Positions 15,784-24,515 of a DNA stretch of 44,611 bases are shown piece after piece; within the stretch, counting starts at the first letter, position 1; each line of letters opens with the position of its first letter. This DNA is from an uncultured Mediterraneibacter sp. GTDB lineage: Bacteria > Bacillota > Clostridia > Lachnospirales > Lachnospiraceae. A model generated the notes under the pieces. That model was not told the origin of the DNA and made no database searches. It was given only the letters and a program-made list of their open reading frames with translations. A program made the translations under genes and the position numbers. The stretch is taken from the NCBI GenBank assembly GCA_944381495.1, contig CALWLJ010000026.1, positions 1-44,611 of the forward strand, in the 5' to 3' direction.

Positions 15784-17517
15784 ATGTATTCTGCAACAGA
15801 TGTAATGTGGGTCCTGATCGCTGCTATTCTGGTGTTCTTTATGCAGGCAGGATTCGCGCTTTGTGAGGCGGGACTTACGCGGGCAAAGAATACAGGAAAT
15901 ATCCTGATGAAAAACATGATGGATTTCTGTATCGGTACTCCGTGCTACTGGCTGATTGGATTCGGGATTATGTTTGCCGGGAGCGGACCTCTGATCGGAG
16001 GACTGGATCCTCTGATCCGGGGAAGTTATGATTTTGGCACACTGCCTACATGGTGTTATGCTATTTTCCAGACAGTGTTCTGTGCGACCGCGGCGACAAT
16101 TGTGTCGGGATCTATGGCTGAGCGTACCAATTTCAAAGCTTACTGTATCTACAGTGCGGCAATCAGCCTGATCGTATATCCCATCTCAGGACACTGGATC
16201 TGGGGCGGCGGCTGGCTTTCTTCCCTGAATTTCCATGATTTCGCAGGTTCTACCTGTGTGCATATGGTGGGCGGTCTGATCGCTTGTCTGGGAGCTGCGA
16301 TGCTGGGGCCCCGTATCGGGAAATATGACAAGAATGGCAAGGCAAGAGCGATTCCGGGACACAATATTACAGCGATGGCTCTCGGCGTATTTATTCTCTG
16401 GTTCTGCTGGTTTGGATTCAACGGCGGTTCAACAGTGGCTATGACCACAGATGCTGACATGGAACTGGCGTCACTTGTTATGTTCAATACAAACCTTGCC
16501 GCAGCAGTTGCCACAGTTGTAGCCATGATATTTACCTGGATCCGTTATGGAAAGCCGGATGTGTCCATGACATTCAATGCTGCACTTGCCGGTCTGGTAG
16601 CTATTACGGCTCCTTGTGACTGTGTAACTCCTGTGGGAGCATTCTTCATCGGGCTTGTGGCCGGATTCCTTGTAGTGCTTTCCGTTGAGTTCTTTGACAA
16701 TATCGCTAAGATTGATGACCCTGTAGGCGCTGTATCCGTACATATGGTCAACGGTATATGGGGAACTCTTGCAGTAGGATTGTTCAGCAACGGAGGAGAC
16801 GGCGTGGCAAAAGGTCTCTTCTACGGAGGCGGACTGGGGCAGCTTGGCGTGCAGGCCCTTGGCATTGTTTCCGTAGCTGCATATGTTCTGATCGTAATGT
16901 TTATCGTATTTAAGATTATTGACAAGACAGTAGGGCTGAGAGTACCGGCAGAGGTAGAAATCGACGGTCTGGATATCCATGAGCATGGTCTTGCTTCTGC
17001 TTATTCGGGATTTGCCATCAATGACATGACAGGTATGGATATGGATGTCAATGAAAATACAGATCTGGGCGAGGATGATTATGAGAAAGCTTCTGACCGA
17101 CAGATCAATGCCGCAGTCAAGGTTGTCAATAAAAAGACAGTTGTGGACGGCGTCTATGATACCGGAATGCATAAGGTCAGCATTATTTGCAGACTTTCCA
17201 AGTTTGACGCTCTTAAGACTGCGCTGAATGAACTGGGAGTGACCGGCATTACCATGACACAGGTTATGGGATGCGGCATACAGAAGGGCGCAGGAGAGAA
17301 ATACCGTGGTGTTGAGATGGATGCCAATCTGCTGCCCAAGGTGAAGGTCGAAGTTGTTGTCAGCAAGATCCCGGTAGATTCCGTGATCGAAGCAGCAAAG
17401 AAAGCGCTTTATACCGGGCATATCGGAGATGGAAAGATCTTCGTCTATAATGTGACCAGAGTTGTGAAGGTGCGTACCGGAGAGGAAGACTTTGCAGCAC
17501 TTCAGGACGTGGAGTAA
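15784..17517 (+). CDS. amtB: Ammonium transporter fused to a C-terminal PII (GlnK-like) domain
   Basis: This 577-residue protein has two parts. Residues 1-395 are an Amt/Mep/Rh channel of eleven helices with the conserved aspartate and histidine in FHDFAGSTCVHMVGG and the second pore histidine in VSVHMVNGIWGTLAVG. Residues about 460-577 are a complete PII domain, starting HKVSIICRLSKFDALK, with a T-loop QKGAGEKYRGVEM. In separate systems, GlnK blocks the AmtB pore when nitrogen is plentiful; here the plug is built in. Position 46 of the PII numbering keeps Tyr (Y507), but position 51, the uridylylation site in enterics, is Met (M512). Control must therefore be by effector binding, not by uridylylation (inference). 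AAAAAGGAGGAG precedes the start. Confidence 0.95.
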   Translation: MYSATDVMWVLIAAILVFFMQAGFALCEAGLTRAKNTGNILMKNMMDFCIGTPCYWLIGFGIMFAGSGPLIGGLDPLIRGSYDFGTLPTWCYAIFQTVFCATAATIVSGSMAERTNFKAYCIYSAAISLIVYPISGHWIWGGGWLSSLNFHDFAGSTCVHMVGGLIACLGAAMLGPRIGKYDKNGKARAIPGHNITAMALGVFILWFCWFGFNGGSTVAMTTDADMELASLVMFNTNLAAAVATVVAMIFTWIRYGKPDVSMTFNAALAGLVAITAPCDCVTPVGAFFIGLVAGFLVVLSVEFFDNIAKIDDPVGAVSVHMVNGIWGTLAVGLFSNGGDGVAKGLFYGGGLGQLGVQALGIVSVAAYVLIVMFIVFKIIDKTVGLRVPAEVEIDGLDIHEHGLASAYSGFAINDMTGMDMDVNENTDLGEDDYEKASDRQINAAVKVVNKKTVVDGVYDTGMHKVSIICRLSKFDALKTALNELGVTGITMTQVMGCGIQKGAGEKYRGVEMDANLLPKVKVEVVVSKIPVDSVIEAAKKALYTGHIGDGKIFVYNVTRVVKVRTGEEDFAALQDVE

Positions 17518-17612
17518 TCGTTTCATCTCTGCCAGATGAAAAGAAAGACTGAAATTTCTGCCAATAGAAAAGAAAAAGTTTCTGATAAAAAAGAATAATT
17601 TCCAGATAGAAG

Positions 17613-17655
17613 GAAAAACAGAACGGCCGGAGGAATGGGTCCTCCGGACGTTCTG
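17613..17655 (-). terminator. Terminator for the glycerate kinase transcript
   Basis: On the minus strand CAGAACG-type arms (17649-17655 with 17619-17625) and the inner CCGGAGG/CCTCCGG (17627-17633 with 17641-17647) form a GC-rich hairpin. It runs into TTTTTCCTT. It may also stop read-through from the ammonium transporter on the other strand. Confidence 0.65.
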
Positions 17656-17720
17656 GCGGGCATAAGACATGTTGATGAACCTGCATCAGAACAGGAAGTG
17701 CGGACACAAGATTACGGCAG

Positions 17721-18899
17721 TTACAGCAGCCGGAACACCTGTTCCGCGCAGGCCCGCATATTTGCCTTTGCATTTTCGGAATCCATGGCTTCTTCAAGAG
17801 TGGTGACACCCCGGACAATGGGGAAGAAGGCATCGATGCCGGCCAAATTGCAGGCCCCGGCGTCCGGTGTGACACTTCCGGCAAAAGCAATCACGGTTGC
17901 TCCATATTTCTTGGCAAGTTCGGCCACGCCTACAGGCGCTTTGCCCATGGCGGTCTGATGATCCAGCCGGCCTTCACCTGTAATGACTACATCTGCGTCC
18001 TTCAGTTCTTCTTCCAGACCAACTGCGTCCAGGATCAGCCGGATCCCGGGAGTAAGTTCCGCGTTCAGAAAGCTGAGAAGAGCAAAGCCCAGTCCGCCTG
18101 CCGCGCCTGCACCTGGAGCTTCCGCGTGATCCTGCCCCAGCGTATCGGCAGCTACACTGGCGTAATGTTCCATAGCCTGGTCAAGAGATTTTTTCATATC
18201 ATCTGTGACGCCCTTCTGGGGACCATATATATAGGTAGCACCGTTTTCGCCGCAGAGAGGGTTGGTCACGTCGCAGGCTACCCGGAACCTGCATTCGTCC
18301 AGGCGGGGATCCTTGCCGGAGATGTCTATGGAAGCAACTTTTCCGAGAGCCTGTCCTCCTTCTCCAGGGTCATTTCCATCCGGATCCATGAAACGGAATC
18401 CCAGAGCTTTCAGCATGCCGATGCCGCCGTCGTTGGTAGCGCTCCCTCCGATGCCGATGATAAAGTCACGGCAGCCCCGGTCCATGGCGTCAAGGATCAT
18501 TTCCCCGACGCCGAAGGTGGTGGCGCTCAGGGGATCCCTTACATCGGTGAGAGTGATCCCTGCGGCTGCGGCCATCTCCATAATGGCAGTGCCGCTCCCC
18601 ATGCCGCCTGTGGCTGTGTCCTTACCAACGTTTTTTTTGCCGGTATTTTCTGTACTGCTGAGATATCCATAGTAACAGGTGACAGGATCGCCCAGCGGGC
18701 CGGTTACAGTTAAATCAATCCTCTCGCCACCAAGACCCTCGATCAGCGCGTCGGTAGTTCCTTCTCCGCCGTCAGCGAGGGGGCGGATGACAACTTCCGC
18801 GTCCGGATGGGCTGCCAGGATCCCCTCTCTGGCGGCGCGTCCGGCTTCCATGGACGTCATGCTTCCTTTAAATGAGTCAATTGCAGCTACTACTTTCAA
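17721..18899 (-). CDS. Glycerate kinase (GarK/GlxK family)
   Basis: This cytosolic kinase of 392 residues phosphorylates D-glycerate (usually to 2-phosphoglycerate in this family), feeding sugar-acid breakdown into glycolysis. Family features include the N-terminal KVVAAIDSFKGSMTS, PLADGGEGTTDAL near residue 45, GIGGSATNDGGIGML near 155 and VITGEGRLDHQT near 300. The start is taken as TTG at 18899. It lies seven bases after GGAGGG and gives the normal MKVVAAID beginning, whereas the in-frame ATG at 18914 overlaps the ribosome site itself. It follows the cdaR-type regulator gene on the same strand, a pairing known for sugar-diacid and glycerate pathways. Confidence 0.92.
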   Translation of the reverse strand: MKVVAAIDSFKGSMTSMEAGRAAREGILAAHPDAEVVIRPLADGGEGTTDALIEGLGGERIDLTVTGPLGDPVTCYYGYLSSTENTGKKNVGKDTATGGMGSGTAIMEMAAAAGITLTDVRDPLSATTFGVGEMILDAMDRGCRDFIIGIGGSATNDGGIGMLKALGFRFMDPDGNDPGEGGQALGKVASIDISGKDPRLDECRFRVACDVTNPLCGENGATYIYGPQKGVTDDMKKSLDQAMEHYASVAADTLGQDHAEAPGAGAAGGLGFALLSFLNAELTPGIRLILDAVGLEEELKDADVVITGEGRLDHQTAMGKAPVGVAELAKKYGATVIAFAGSVTPDAGACNLAGIDAFFPIVRGVTTLEEAMDSENAKANMRACAEQVFRLL

Positions 18900-19103
18900 A
18901 TCTGATCCCTCCATTTATAGTCTGATATTGTGAGGGGAAAAGGTCATGAATTTTATGCCTGCAGGAAAAACATGAGCCTTTAACCCCAACAGCTTCTGAT
19001 CCTATTTTACATAAAAAAATGAAAGAGAGAAATGTTACAAATAACAAAAATGGAAAAAGAATTAAGTGCTTGTTGTTTTTTATAACAAAGGAGAGGCTGG
19101 ACA

Positions 19104-20192
19104 TTATTTCTCGCTGTCAAGTTGTACCGCAAGATACAGAACAACAGCGTCCCGGAACGTGCGGGGATCCAGACCGCACTTCTGGTGGATGTGGTTCAGC
19201 CTGTACTGAAGGGTATTCTTATGAAGAAACAGTTTTTCCGCGGTTTTGGACAGGGAACAGTCCTGGCTGAAATACAGTTCAAGCAGAGACAGATCATCCG
19301 GCTTAAGGGCGGCAACGGTTTTTTGCAGGTATTCTCTGCGGGTTTCTGAGGATACTGAACCAAGGAGGAGTTCAAGCGTCAGATCGTCAAACCGTGCAAA
19401 AGAGTTTTCTGTCCCCCGAAGACTGTTCAGGGCCATCTGTGCAGTGGAAAAAGAGGCGTCAGCCTGCCAGATATCCACACTGCGGCCGATGCCTATGTGG
19501 ATATTTTTATTTTCTGAGCAGGCAAATGTTCTTAACTGTTCGAGTCCGACGTCCATGGCCCGGGCATCCGCCAGCAAAAGAAAATCGTCCGGATAACGGC
19601 AGCAGGACAGACATCCTGGGATCTGTGCGCAGAGCCGTCGGATCTTCGGTTCCATTGTGGATATGTAATTGCTACTGTTCCCGGTGAGAACATGGATGAC
19701 TGCGATCCGCTTGGGCGTGTGAGGATCGATATGAAACTCGTCCATCAGATGGAGGAGATAGTCCGGATCCGCCGGGTTTCCATTTACCAGTGACTGGATC
19801 AGAAAGTTCTTTTTCTCATTCATGTTCTGTGAAGCGGCGTTGAGCTCCTGCTCTCGCAGGATCAGGCGGGTGATCCGCTCAGCCAGCCGGGCATATGGGC
19901 GCACTTCCTCCGGATTGCCGCTGATCCCGATGACAGCAGCCGGGGAACCATTGTGGAGGACAGGCAGATTCAGCCCCTTCTGTGTGCCGTGGAAAGCATC
20001 GTTTTCAAAAACCTCCAGCGGTTCTCCGGTGCGGATCACATGCTTTCCGCCCTCGTGAAATGTACCGATCCGGGCAGGGTCAGTGCTGGCAATGATGATG
20101 CCGCTGCTGTTTATAAAATTAATGTTATAACCACAGATCTCCTTGACTGTGTCCACGATCTGCTGGGCGGTTTTTCTGCTGATGTCTGCCAT
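19104..20192 (-). CDS. cdaR: CdaR-family sugar-diacid-responsive regulator
   Basis: This 362-residue transcription factor has an N-terminal putative sugar-diacid recognition domain (residues 1-135: AQQIVDTVKEICGYNINFINSSG, IIASTDPARIGTFHEG). Its C-terminal PucR-type helix-turn-helix is near residue 300-350 (LSKTAEKLFLHKNTLQYRLN). Relatives activate genes for glucarate, galactarate and glycerate use. It lies 204 bases upstream of the glycerate kinase gene and in the same direction, so that gene is the obvious target. AGGAGGAACAAA precedes the start. Confidence 0.9.
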   Translation of the reverse strand: MADISRKTAQQIVDTVKEICGYNINFINSSGIIIASTDPARIGTFHEGGKHVIRTGEPLEVFENDAFHGTQKGLNLPVLHNGSPAAVIGISGNPEEVRPYARLAERITRLILREQELNAASQNMNEKKNFLIQSLVNGNPADPDYLLHLMDEFHIDPHTPKRIAVIHVLTGNSSNYISTMEPKIRRLCAQIPGCLSCCRYPDDFLLLADARAMDVGLEQLRTFACSENKNIHIGIGRSVDIWQADASFSTAQMALNSLRGTENSFARFDDLTLELLLGSVSSETRREYLQKTVAALKPDDLSLLELYFSQDCSLSKTAEKLFLHKNTLQYRLNHIHQKCGLDPRTFRDAVVLYLAVQLDSEK

Positions 20193-20294
20193 TTTGTTCC
20201 TCCTGTGAAAATCGGATGTTGTTCCTGCGGATGCAGGGTTTAGATAATCATATCATAGCCTATTTCGCTCGAGGGGGTCAAGGATGTGTATGCT

Positions 20295-20463
20295 TATTTC
20301 CGGGTGTCCGCCCTGAAGGAGCTGTGTTGCCCCGGCGGCCGCGCTTTCGCTCGGAGTGGAGCGCAGCGGACACATAGGGCCGCAAAGGACGCGGCCCAAA
20401 TGCCGGCGCTCCACTACGGGCCTTCGTGACAACACAGTTCCTTCAGAGCTGGATACTGGGAAA
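20295..20463. repeat. Palindromic element C with a 44-bp core shared with element B
   Basis: Outer arms 20313-20329 and 20430-20446 match in 16 of 17 bases and continue outward imperfectly (TTTCC...GGAAA). Inner arms are AGTGGAGCGC (20355-20364) with GCGCTCCACT (20406-20415), perfect, and GGGCCGC (20377-20383) with GCGGCCC (20391-20397), perfect. The stretch 20321-20364 repeats 11532-11575 in inverted orientation with two differences. No coding frame fits. It sits at the border between chromosomal genes and the AT-rich Abi remnant. Confidence 0.75.
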
Positions 20464-20615
20464 TGGGGGATAATAACTTGCCGGAAGGGGGAGATAAAGT
20501 AATTGTTATATTGCTATGATTGAAAAGCTAAAAATATCAAAGAGGTTGCTTTTGTCTAGATGAGCTGGTTGGGCAACTTGGAGACTTTAAATCTGAAATG
20601 TAACGATGTTATCTC

Positions 20616-20644
20616 TTGATACTTTATTAAGTAAAAGTTATAAT
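20616..20644 (+). promoter_or_regulatory. Strong sigma-A promoter before the Abi remnant
   Basis: TTGATA at 20616-20621, a 17-bp spacer, then a perfect TATAAT at 20639-20644. It lies 26 bases before the start of the decayed gene, so the remnant is probably still transcribed. Confidence 0.7.
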
Positions 20645-20669
20645 TTTAAAGACGAAAGAGATTTACATT

Positions 20670-21342
20670 ATGAGATTGAGGATGTGTATACTAATGAATA
20701 CAGGAATACAAAGCATAAAGCCAATGCTTAATACATATGAACAAATACAACATTTAAAGAGTAAAGGAATTAGATTTGATATCTGTTCTGAGAAAGAAGC
20801 TTTTCAATATTTAAGATGCAACAATAATTACTTTAAAATTGCATCTTACAGAAAAAATTATGACAAATATCAGGGAGGCAAAGAAAAAGGAAAATATATT
20901 GCCCTGGATTTTGGATGTTTAAAAGATTTGGCTATTGTTGATATGAGACTTCGCTATACGATTGTACAGTTAGCATTAGATATTGAACATTATGCCAAAG
21001 TAAATATATTGACAATGGCGGAAGATCACAAAGAAGAGCCCTGGAAACAAAATATATAATTCTCGATATACTGTGATGAAAGAGTTATCAAAAATTAAAG
21101 GTATTTCAAAAGCAGTAAGGGCTAAAAGAATGAGTAATGCAAGAATTCAACAAATTATTACGCTTCTCTACACCCATAATCAAATTGTTACAAGTGATGG
21201 CGTAAATATTAAAGCAAAAATATTATTGCAAAAGTTTAGTGAACGAATGCTTAGAAACATTTGTTATTACAAGACAAATGATTTGATTACAGCAAATTTT
21301 AATTTTTTAAAGATGGTTATTGACAACTGGTATGAAAAATAG
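20670..21342 (+). pseudogene. Decayed Abi_2 (AbiD/AbiF-like) abortive infection gene
   Basis: Two pieces in different frames are left. The first (20670-21059, 129 residues) matches the N-terminal part of Abi_2 proteins: TYEQIQHLKSKGIRFD, then a NNNYFKIASYR segment and VDMRLRYTIVQLALDIEHYAKV. The second (21073-21342, or open from about 21043) matches the C-terminal part: MSNARIQQIITLLYTHNQIVTS. A +1 shift near 21050 separates them. Together they are well short of the usual 300 or more residues, and the central region carrying the HEPN R-N-x-x-x-H nuclease motif is missing. The sequence is clearly more AT-rich than its neighbours, suggesting acquired defence DNA. Identification is from memory of the family pattern. 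Confidence 0.65.
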
Positions 21343-21380
21343 TAATATATCAACACATAGAAAAACAGAAATGTTTTATA

Positions 21381-21415
21381 AGGGCTGTGTCGAAAGACAT
21401 GGCTCTAATTTTTTT
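21381..21415 (+). terminator. Terminator after the Abi remnant
   Basis: AGGGCTGTGTC (21381-21391) pairs with GACATGGCTCT (21396-21406) with tolerated G-T and one mismatch, loop GAAA-like, then AATTTTTTT. Confidence 0.7.
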
Positions 21416-21567
21416 AAAATAGAGTTGATTACGATATATAAAATAAGGCAAAGAAATCAGATTAGAAGGATTTTATGCTCAAGTATAAATCCCTCCATTT
21501 TACAAATACTACATTTACGGGAAACAAAGGAGATAAATGTAAGAAAGTAAAATGGAGGATTTTTAAT

Positions 21568-22113
21568 ATGAAAGCAACAGGTATTGTCAGGAGGATCGAT
21601 GATCTGGGCCGGGTCGTGATCCCGAAGGAAATCAGGCGGACCCTGCGGATTCGGGAGGGGGATCCGCTGGAGATATTTACAGACCGGGAGGGGGAGATCA
21701 TCCTGAAAAAGTATTCTCCTATCGGGGAGCTTGGCACGCTTGCCAAGCTGTATGCGGAGAGCCTTTCCCAGACTCTTGGGTGTACGGTATGCATAACGGA
21801 TACGGATCAGGTGGTGGCGGCGTCCGGAGTTGGGAAAAAGGATCTGCAGGATCAGTTTGTCAGCAAGGATCTGGAAAAGACGATCCAGAACAGGGCGGCG
21901 GTGCTGGGAAAAGCAGGCGAACCCGGTTATGTGAAGATCACTCCGGAGATGGGGGAGTTCTTCAGTGAGGCAGTATGCCCGATCATCTGCGAGGGAGACG
22001 CCATCGGCGCCGTGGCGGTCCTGAGCAGAGATGAGAAGAAAAAGTTCGGTGAGATCGAGCAGAAAGTGGCGTCCAGCGCCGCCGATTTTCTCGGAAGACA
22101 GATGGGACAGTAA
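21568..22113 (+). CDS. spoVT: Stage V sporulation protein T
   Basis: This 181-residue transcription factor controls forespore genes late in sporulation and was recognised with confidence. The N-terminal AbrB-type swapped-hairpin DNA-binding domain reads KATGIVRRIDDLGRVVIPKE at residues 2-21. A GAF-like domain follows (about 60-180). The ATG at 21568 lies eight bases after ATGGAGG; an upstream open frame from 21475 has no such support. Its presence is the best evidence that this organism makes spores. Expected to be driven by the forespore sigma factor (family knowledge). Confidence 0.95.
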   Translation: MKATGIVRRIDDLGRVVIPKEIRRTLRIREGDPLEIFTDREGEIILKKYSPIGELGTLAKLYAESLSQTLGCTVCITDTDQVVAASGVGKKDLQDQFVSKDLEKTIQNRAAVLGKAGEPGYVKITPEMGEFFSEAVCPIICEGDAIGAVAVLSRDEKKKFGEIEQKVASSAADFLGRQMGQ

Positions 22114-22278
22114 TCCGCTGCAGTTTCTCTCCGGAAAAATCTGTCATAAAACCTGTATGAAAAACATATGATTAAAAAAGGACAAAGAGTTTCTGTTTCA
22201 TATATTGATCTGAGATAGAAATGATAAAGTTTCTATTAAAAAGAAAACAGGTTCTGAACAGGTTCGGGAGGAGAGAAA

Positions 22279-22680
22279 ATGGAGAAAAAAAACAGTATCA
22301 CAGGTATGGGCGGGAGAACAGAAATCGGACAGAGGGCCGTATGGATGATCAAGGCGTTGCTGTGTGCATATGTCATAACCGGGATCCTGCTCCTTGTGCT
22401 TACCCTTCTGTTGTACAAGGCAGGACTGAGCGAAGAATATGTCAATGCCGGAATTACGCTGATCTACGTAATCTCCACATTTGCCGGAGGATTCGTGATG
22501 GGCAAGCTGACGGGAAACCGGAAGTTCCTCTGGGGACTGCTGGCAGGGTGTCTTTACTTTGTCCTGTTGGTGCTCATCTCGCTGGGCGTCTACCATTCGT
22601 TTCAGTCGGAAATGTCGGGGATGCTTACGACTTTCCTGCTCTGCGCAGGCGGCGGGATGCTTGGCGGAATGATCGCATAA
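22279..22680 (+). CDS. TIGR04086/YrzE-type membrane protein
   Basis: This small membrane protein of 133 residues has four predicted helices (about residues 22-46, 53-74, 80-103, 110-132) with Gly-rich packing. TIGR04086 proteins in Clostridia are habitually found just upstream of the SCIFF peptide gene, as here, 76 bases before scfA. No biochemical role is established; the linkage suggests a part in handling or exporting the modified peptide, though that is inference. GGGAGGAGAG precedes the start. Confidence 0.8.
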   Translation: MEKKNSITGMGGRTEIGQRAVWMIKALLCAYVITGILLLVLTLLLYKAGLSEEYVNAGITLIYVISTFAGGFVMGKLTGNRKFLWGLLAGCLYFVLLVLISLGVYHSFQSEMSGMLTTFLLCAGGGMLGGMIA

Positions 22681-22756
22681 AAAAGGGGTTTAAAAATATT
22701 TCTCCATGTGCTATAATACTTTGAGCAATATCAGCAGAAGAGTAGGAGGATAGGAC

Positions 22757-22900
22757 ATGAAACACATTAAGACCTTGAATACACAGACATTAAACAACAC
22801 AGTGAAAAAAGGCGGATGCGGCGAGTGCCAGACATCATGTCAGTCAGCTTGCAAGACATCCTGCACAGTTGGAAACCAGACATGCGAGCACAGCAAATAA
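22757..22900 (+). CDS. scfA: SCIFF ranthipeptide precursor
   Basis: This 47-residue peptide has six cysteines, at positions 21, 24, 28, 32, 36 and 43, following a conserved leader MKHIKTLNTQ. The name SCIFF (six cysteines in forty-five residues) describes exactly this. In the family, a radical-SAM enzyme joins a cysteine sulfur to the side chain of another residue, forming a thioether. In the Clostridium thermocellum peptide the reported link is Cys32 to Thr37, and both residues are present here (C32, T37). The start follows AGTAGGAGGATAGGAC. The maturase gene is next. The biological role of SCIFF peptides is still unclear. Confidence 0.95.
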   Translation: MKHIKTLNTQTLNNTVKKGGCGECQTSCQSACKTSCTVGNQTCEHSK

Positions 22901-22944
22901 TATGCGCCTGTGCTGAGTCAATTTAAGACGAAGTCAAAGGGGGA

Positions 22945-22970
22945 AAGGCAGCGGTTACGGCCGCTGCCTT
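22945..22970 (+). terminator. Perfect hairpin between scfA and scfB
   Basis: AAGGCAGCGG (22945-22954) pairs perfectly with CCGCTGCCTT (22961-22970). The T-run after it is poor, so it is likely a partial terminator or mRNA stabiliser that keeps precursor levels above enzyme levels. Confidence 0.6.
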
Positions 22971-23062
22971 GCGCTTGTCTCCGGCAGAATGTATAGCTGC
23001 CGTGAGACAGGAGTATCCCCGGAAAATAGACGGCTGCCGTCCGTATCTGAAGGAGGGCGGCT

Positions 23063-24499
23063 GTGGATCATTACAGAACAGAAGAAGGAAAGAGAGGTAG
23101 CTGTGTGATACATCAGTACCAGAATAACGGATATAACATTGTCCTGGATGTGAACAGCGGCGCTGTACATGTGGTCGATCAGGAAGCATATGATGTGATC
23201 GCTGCACTGACAGAGCTGAATGAAGAACATACAGCCGAGACGCTGAAAAGTCCGGAGACTGCTGAATATCTGAAGGAAAAGCTGGGAGATACATATCCGG
23301 AAGAGGATCTGACAGATATTCTGGATGCGGTCATTGAGCTGACAGAGCAGGGAAGGCTGTTCACGAAGGATATATATGAGAACTTTATCGATGTGGTCAA
23401 GCAGAGAAAGACAGTGGTAAAGGCGCTCTGTCTTCATATTGCCCATGACTGCAATCTTGCCTGCAAATACTGCTTCGCAGAAGAAGGTGAATATCATGGA
23501 AGACGTGCTCTCATGTCATATGAGGTGGGAAAGAAGGCACTGGATTTCCTGATCGCCAACTCCGGCAGCAGGAGGAATCTGGAAGTAGATTTCTTCGGCG
23601 GAGAGCCGCTGATGAACTGGCAGGTGGTCAAAGACCTGGTAGCTTACGGCAGAGAGCAGGAGAAGCTGCATGACAAACATTTCCGTTTCACACTGACGAC
23701 AAACGGAGTGCTTCTGAATGATGAAGTCCAGGAGTTCGTGAACCGTGAGATGGATAATGTGGTATTAAGTCTTGACGGCAGGAAGGAAGTCAATGACCGG
23801 ATGCGTCCCTTCCGGAACGGAAAGGGAAGCTACGATCTGATCGTTCCCAAGTTCCAGAAGCTGGCGGACAGCAGAAATCAGGAGAAATACTATATCAGGG
23901 GAACATTTACAAGAGAGAACCTGGACTTCTCCAACGATGTGCTGCATTTTGCCGAGCTGGGATTCAAACAGATCTCCATAGAGCCCGTTGTGGGTGAAGA
24001 TACAGATCCATATGCCATAAGAAAAGAAGACCTTCCCCAGATCTTTGAAGAGTATGACAAACTTGCAAAGATCATGGTGGAGAGAGAAAAGAGCGGAAGA
24101 GGATTTACATTCTTCCACTTTATGATCGACCTGGAAGGCGGACCGTGCGTGTCAAAGCGTCTGTCCGGCTGCGGTTCAGGGACAGAGTACCTGGCAGTCA
24201 CGCCCTGGGGCGACCTGTATCCCTGTCATCAGTTCGTGGGACAGGAAGAGTTCCTTATGGGAAATGTAGATGAGGGGATCACGAAACCGGAGATCGCGGA
24301 TGCATTCCGCGGATGCAGCGTTTATTCGAAAGAAAGCTGCAGGAAGTGCTTTGCCAGATTCTACTGCAGCGGCGGCTGTATGGCAAACTCTTACAAATTC
24401 CATCACACGATCAATGATACATATGAGGTGAGCTGTGAGATGGAGCGCAAGAGAGTGGAATGCGCGATCATGATAAAAGCTGCTTTGGCAGACGAGTAA
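23063..24499 (+). CDS. scfB: SCIFF radical SAM maturase (SPASM domain)
   Basis: This 478-residue enzyme makes the thioether link in the ScfA peptide. An N-terminal precursor-binding region (residues 1-110, IHQYQNNGYNIVLDVNSG) resembles the peptide-recognition fold of such maturases. The radical-SAM core follows, with the cluster cysteines C130, C134 and C137 in CNLACKYC, and DFFGGEP further on. The C-terminal SPASM region has many cysteines (GGPC, SGCGSG, LYPCHQF, SCRKCFARFYCSGGC) for two auxiliary iron-sulfur clusters. The GTG start at 23063 follows AAGGAGGG by a good spacing. secDF begins 16 bases after its stop, suggesting shared transcription. Confidence 0.95.
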   Translation: MDHYRTEEGKRGSCVIHQYQNNGYNIVLDVNSGAVHVVDQEAYDVIAALTELNEEHTAETLKSPETAEYLKEKLGDTYPEEDLTDILDAVIELTEQGRLFTKDIYENFIDVVKQRKTVVKALCLHIAHDCNLACKYCFAEEGEYHGRRALMSYEVGKKALDFLIANSGSRRNLEVDFFGGEPLMNWQVVKDLVAYGREQEKLHDKHFRFTLTTNGVLLNDEVQEFVNREMDNVVLSLDGRKEVNDRMRPFRNGKGSYDLIVPKFQKLADSRNQEKYYIRGTFTRENLDFSNDVLHFAELGFKQISIEPVVGEDTDPYAIRKEDLPQIFEEYDKLAKIMVEREKSGRGFTFFHFMIDLEGGPCVSKRLSGCGSGTEYLAVTPWGDLYPCHQFVGQEEFLMGNVDEGITKPEIADAFRGCSVYSKESCRKCFARFYCSGGCMANSYKFHHTINDTYEVSCEMERKRVECAIMIKAALADE

Positions 24500-24515
24500 G
24501 AAAGGAAAACGAGTC

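Noticed and set aside
16471-17670. Minus-strand open frame of 399 codons across the ammonium transporter
   Set aside because: The plus strand encodes a complete Amt-PII protein with all key residues. The antisense product resembles no family and has no start site. A similar long shadow at 9093-10142 inside the ABC permease gene was rejected for the same reason.
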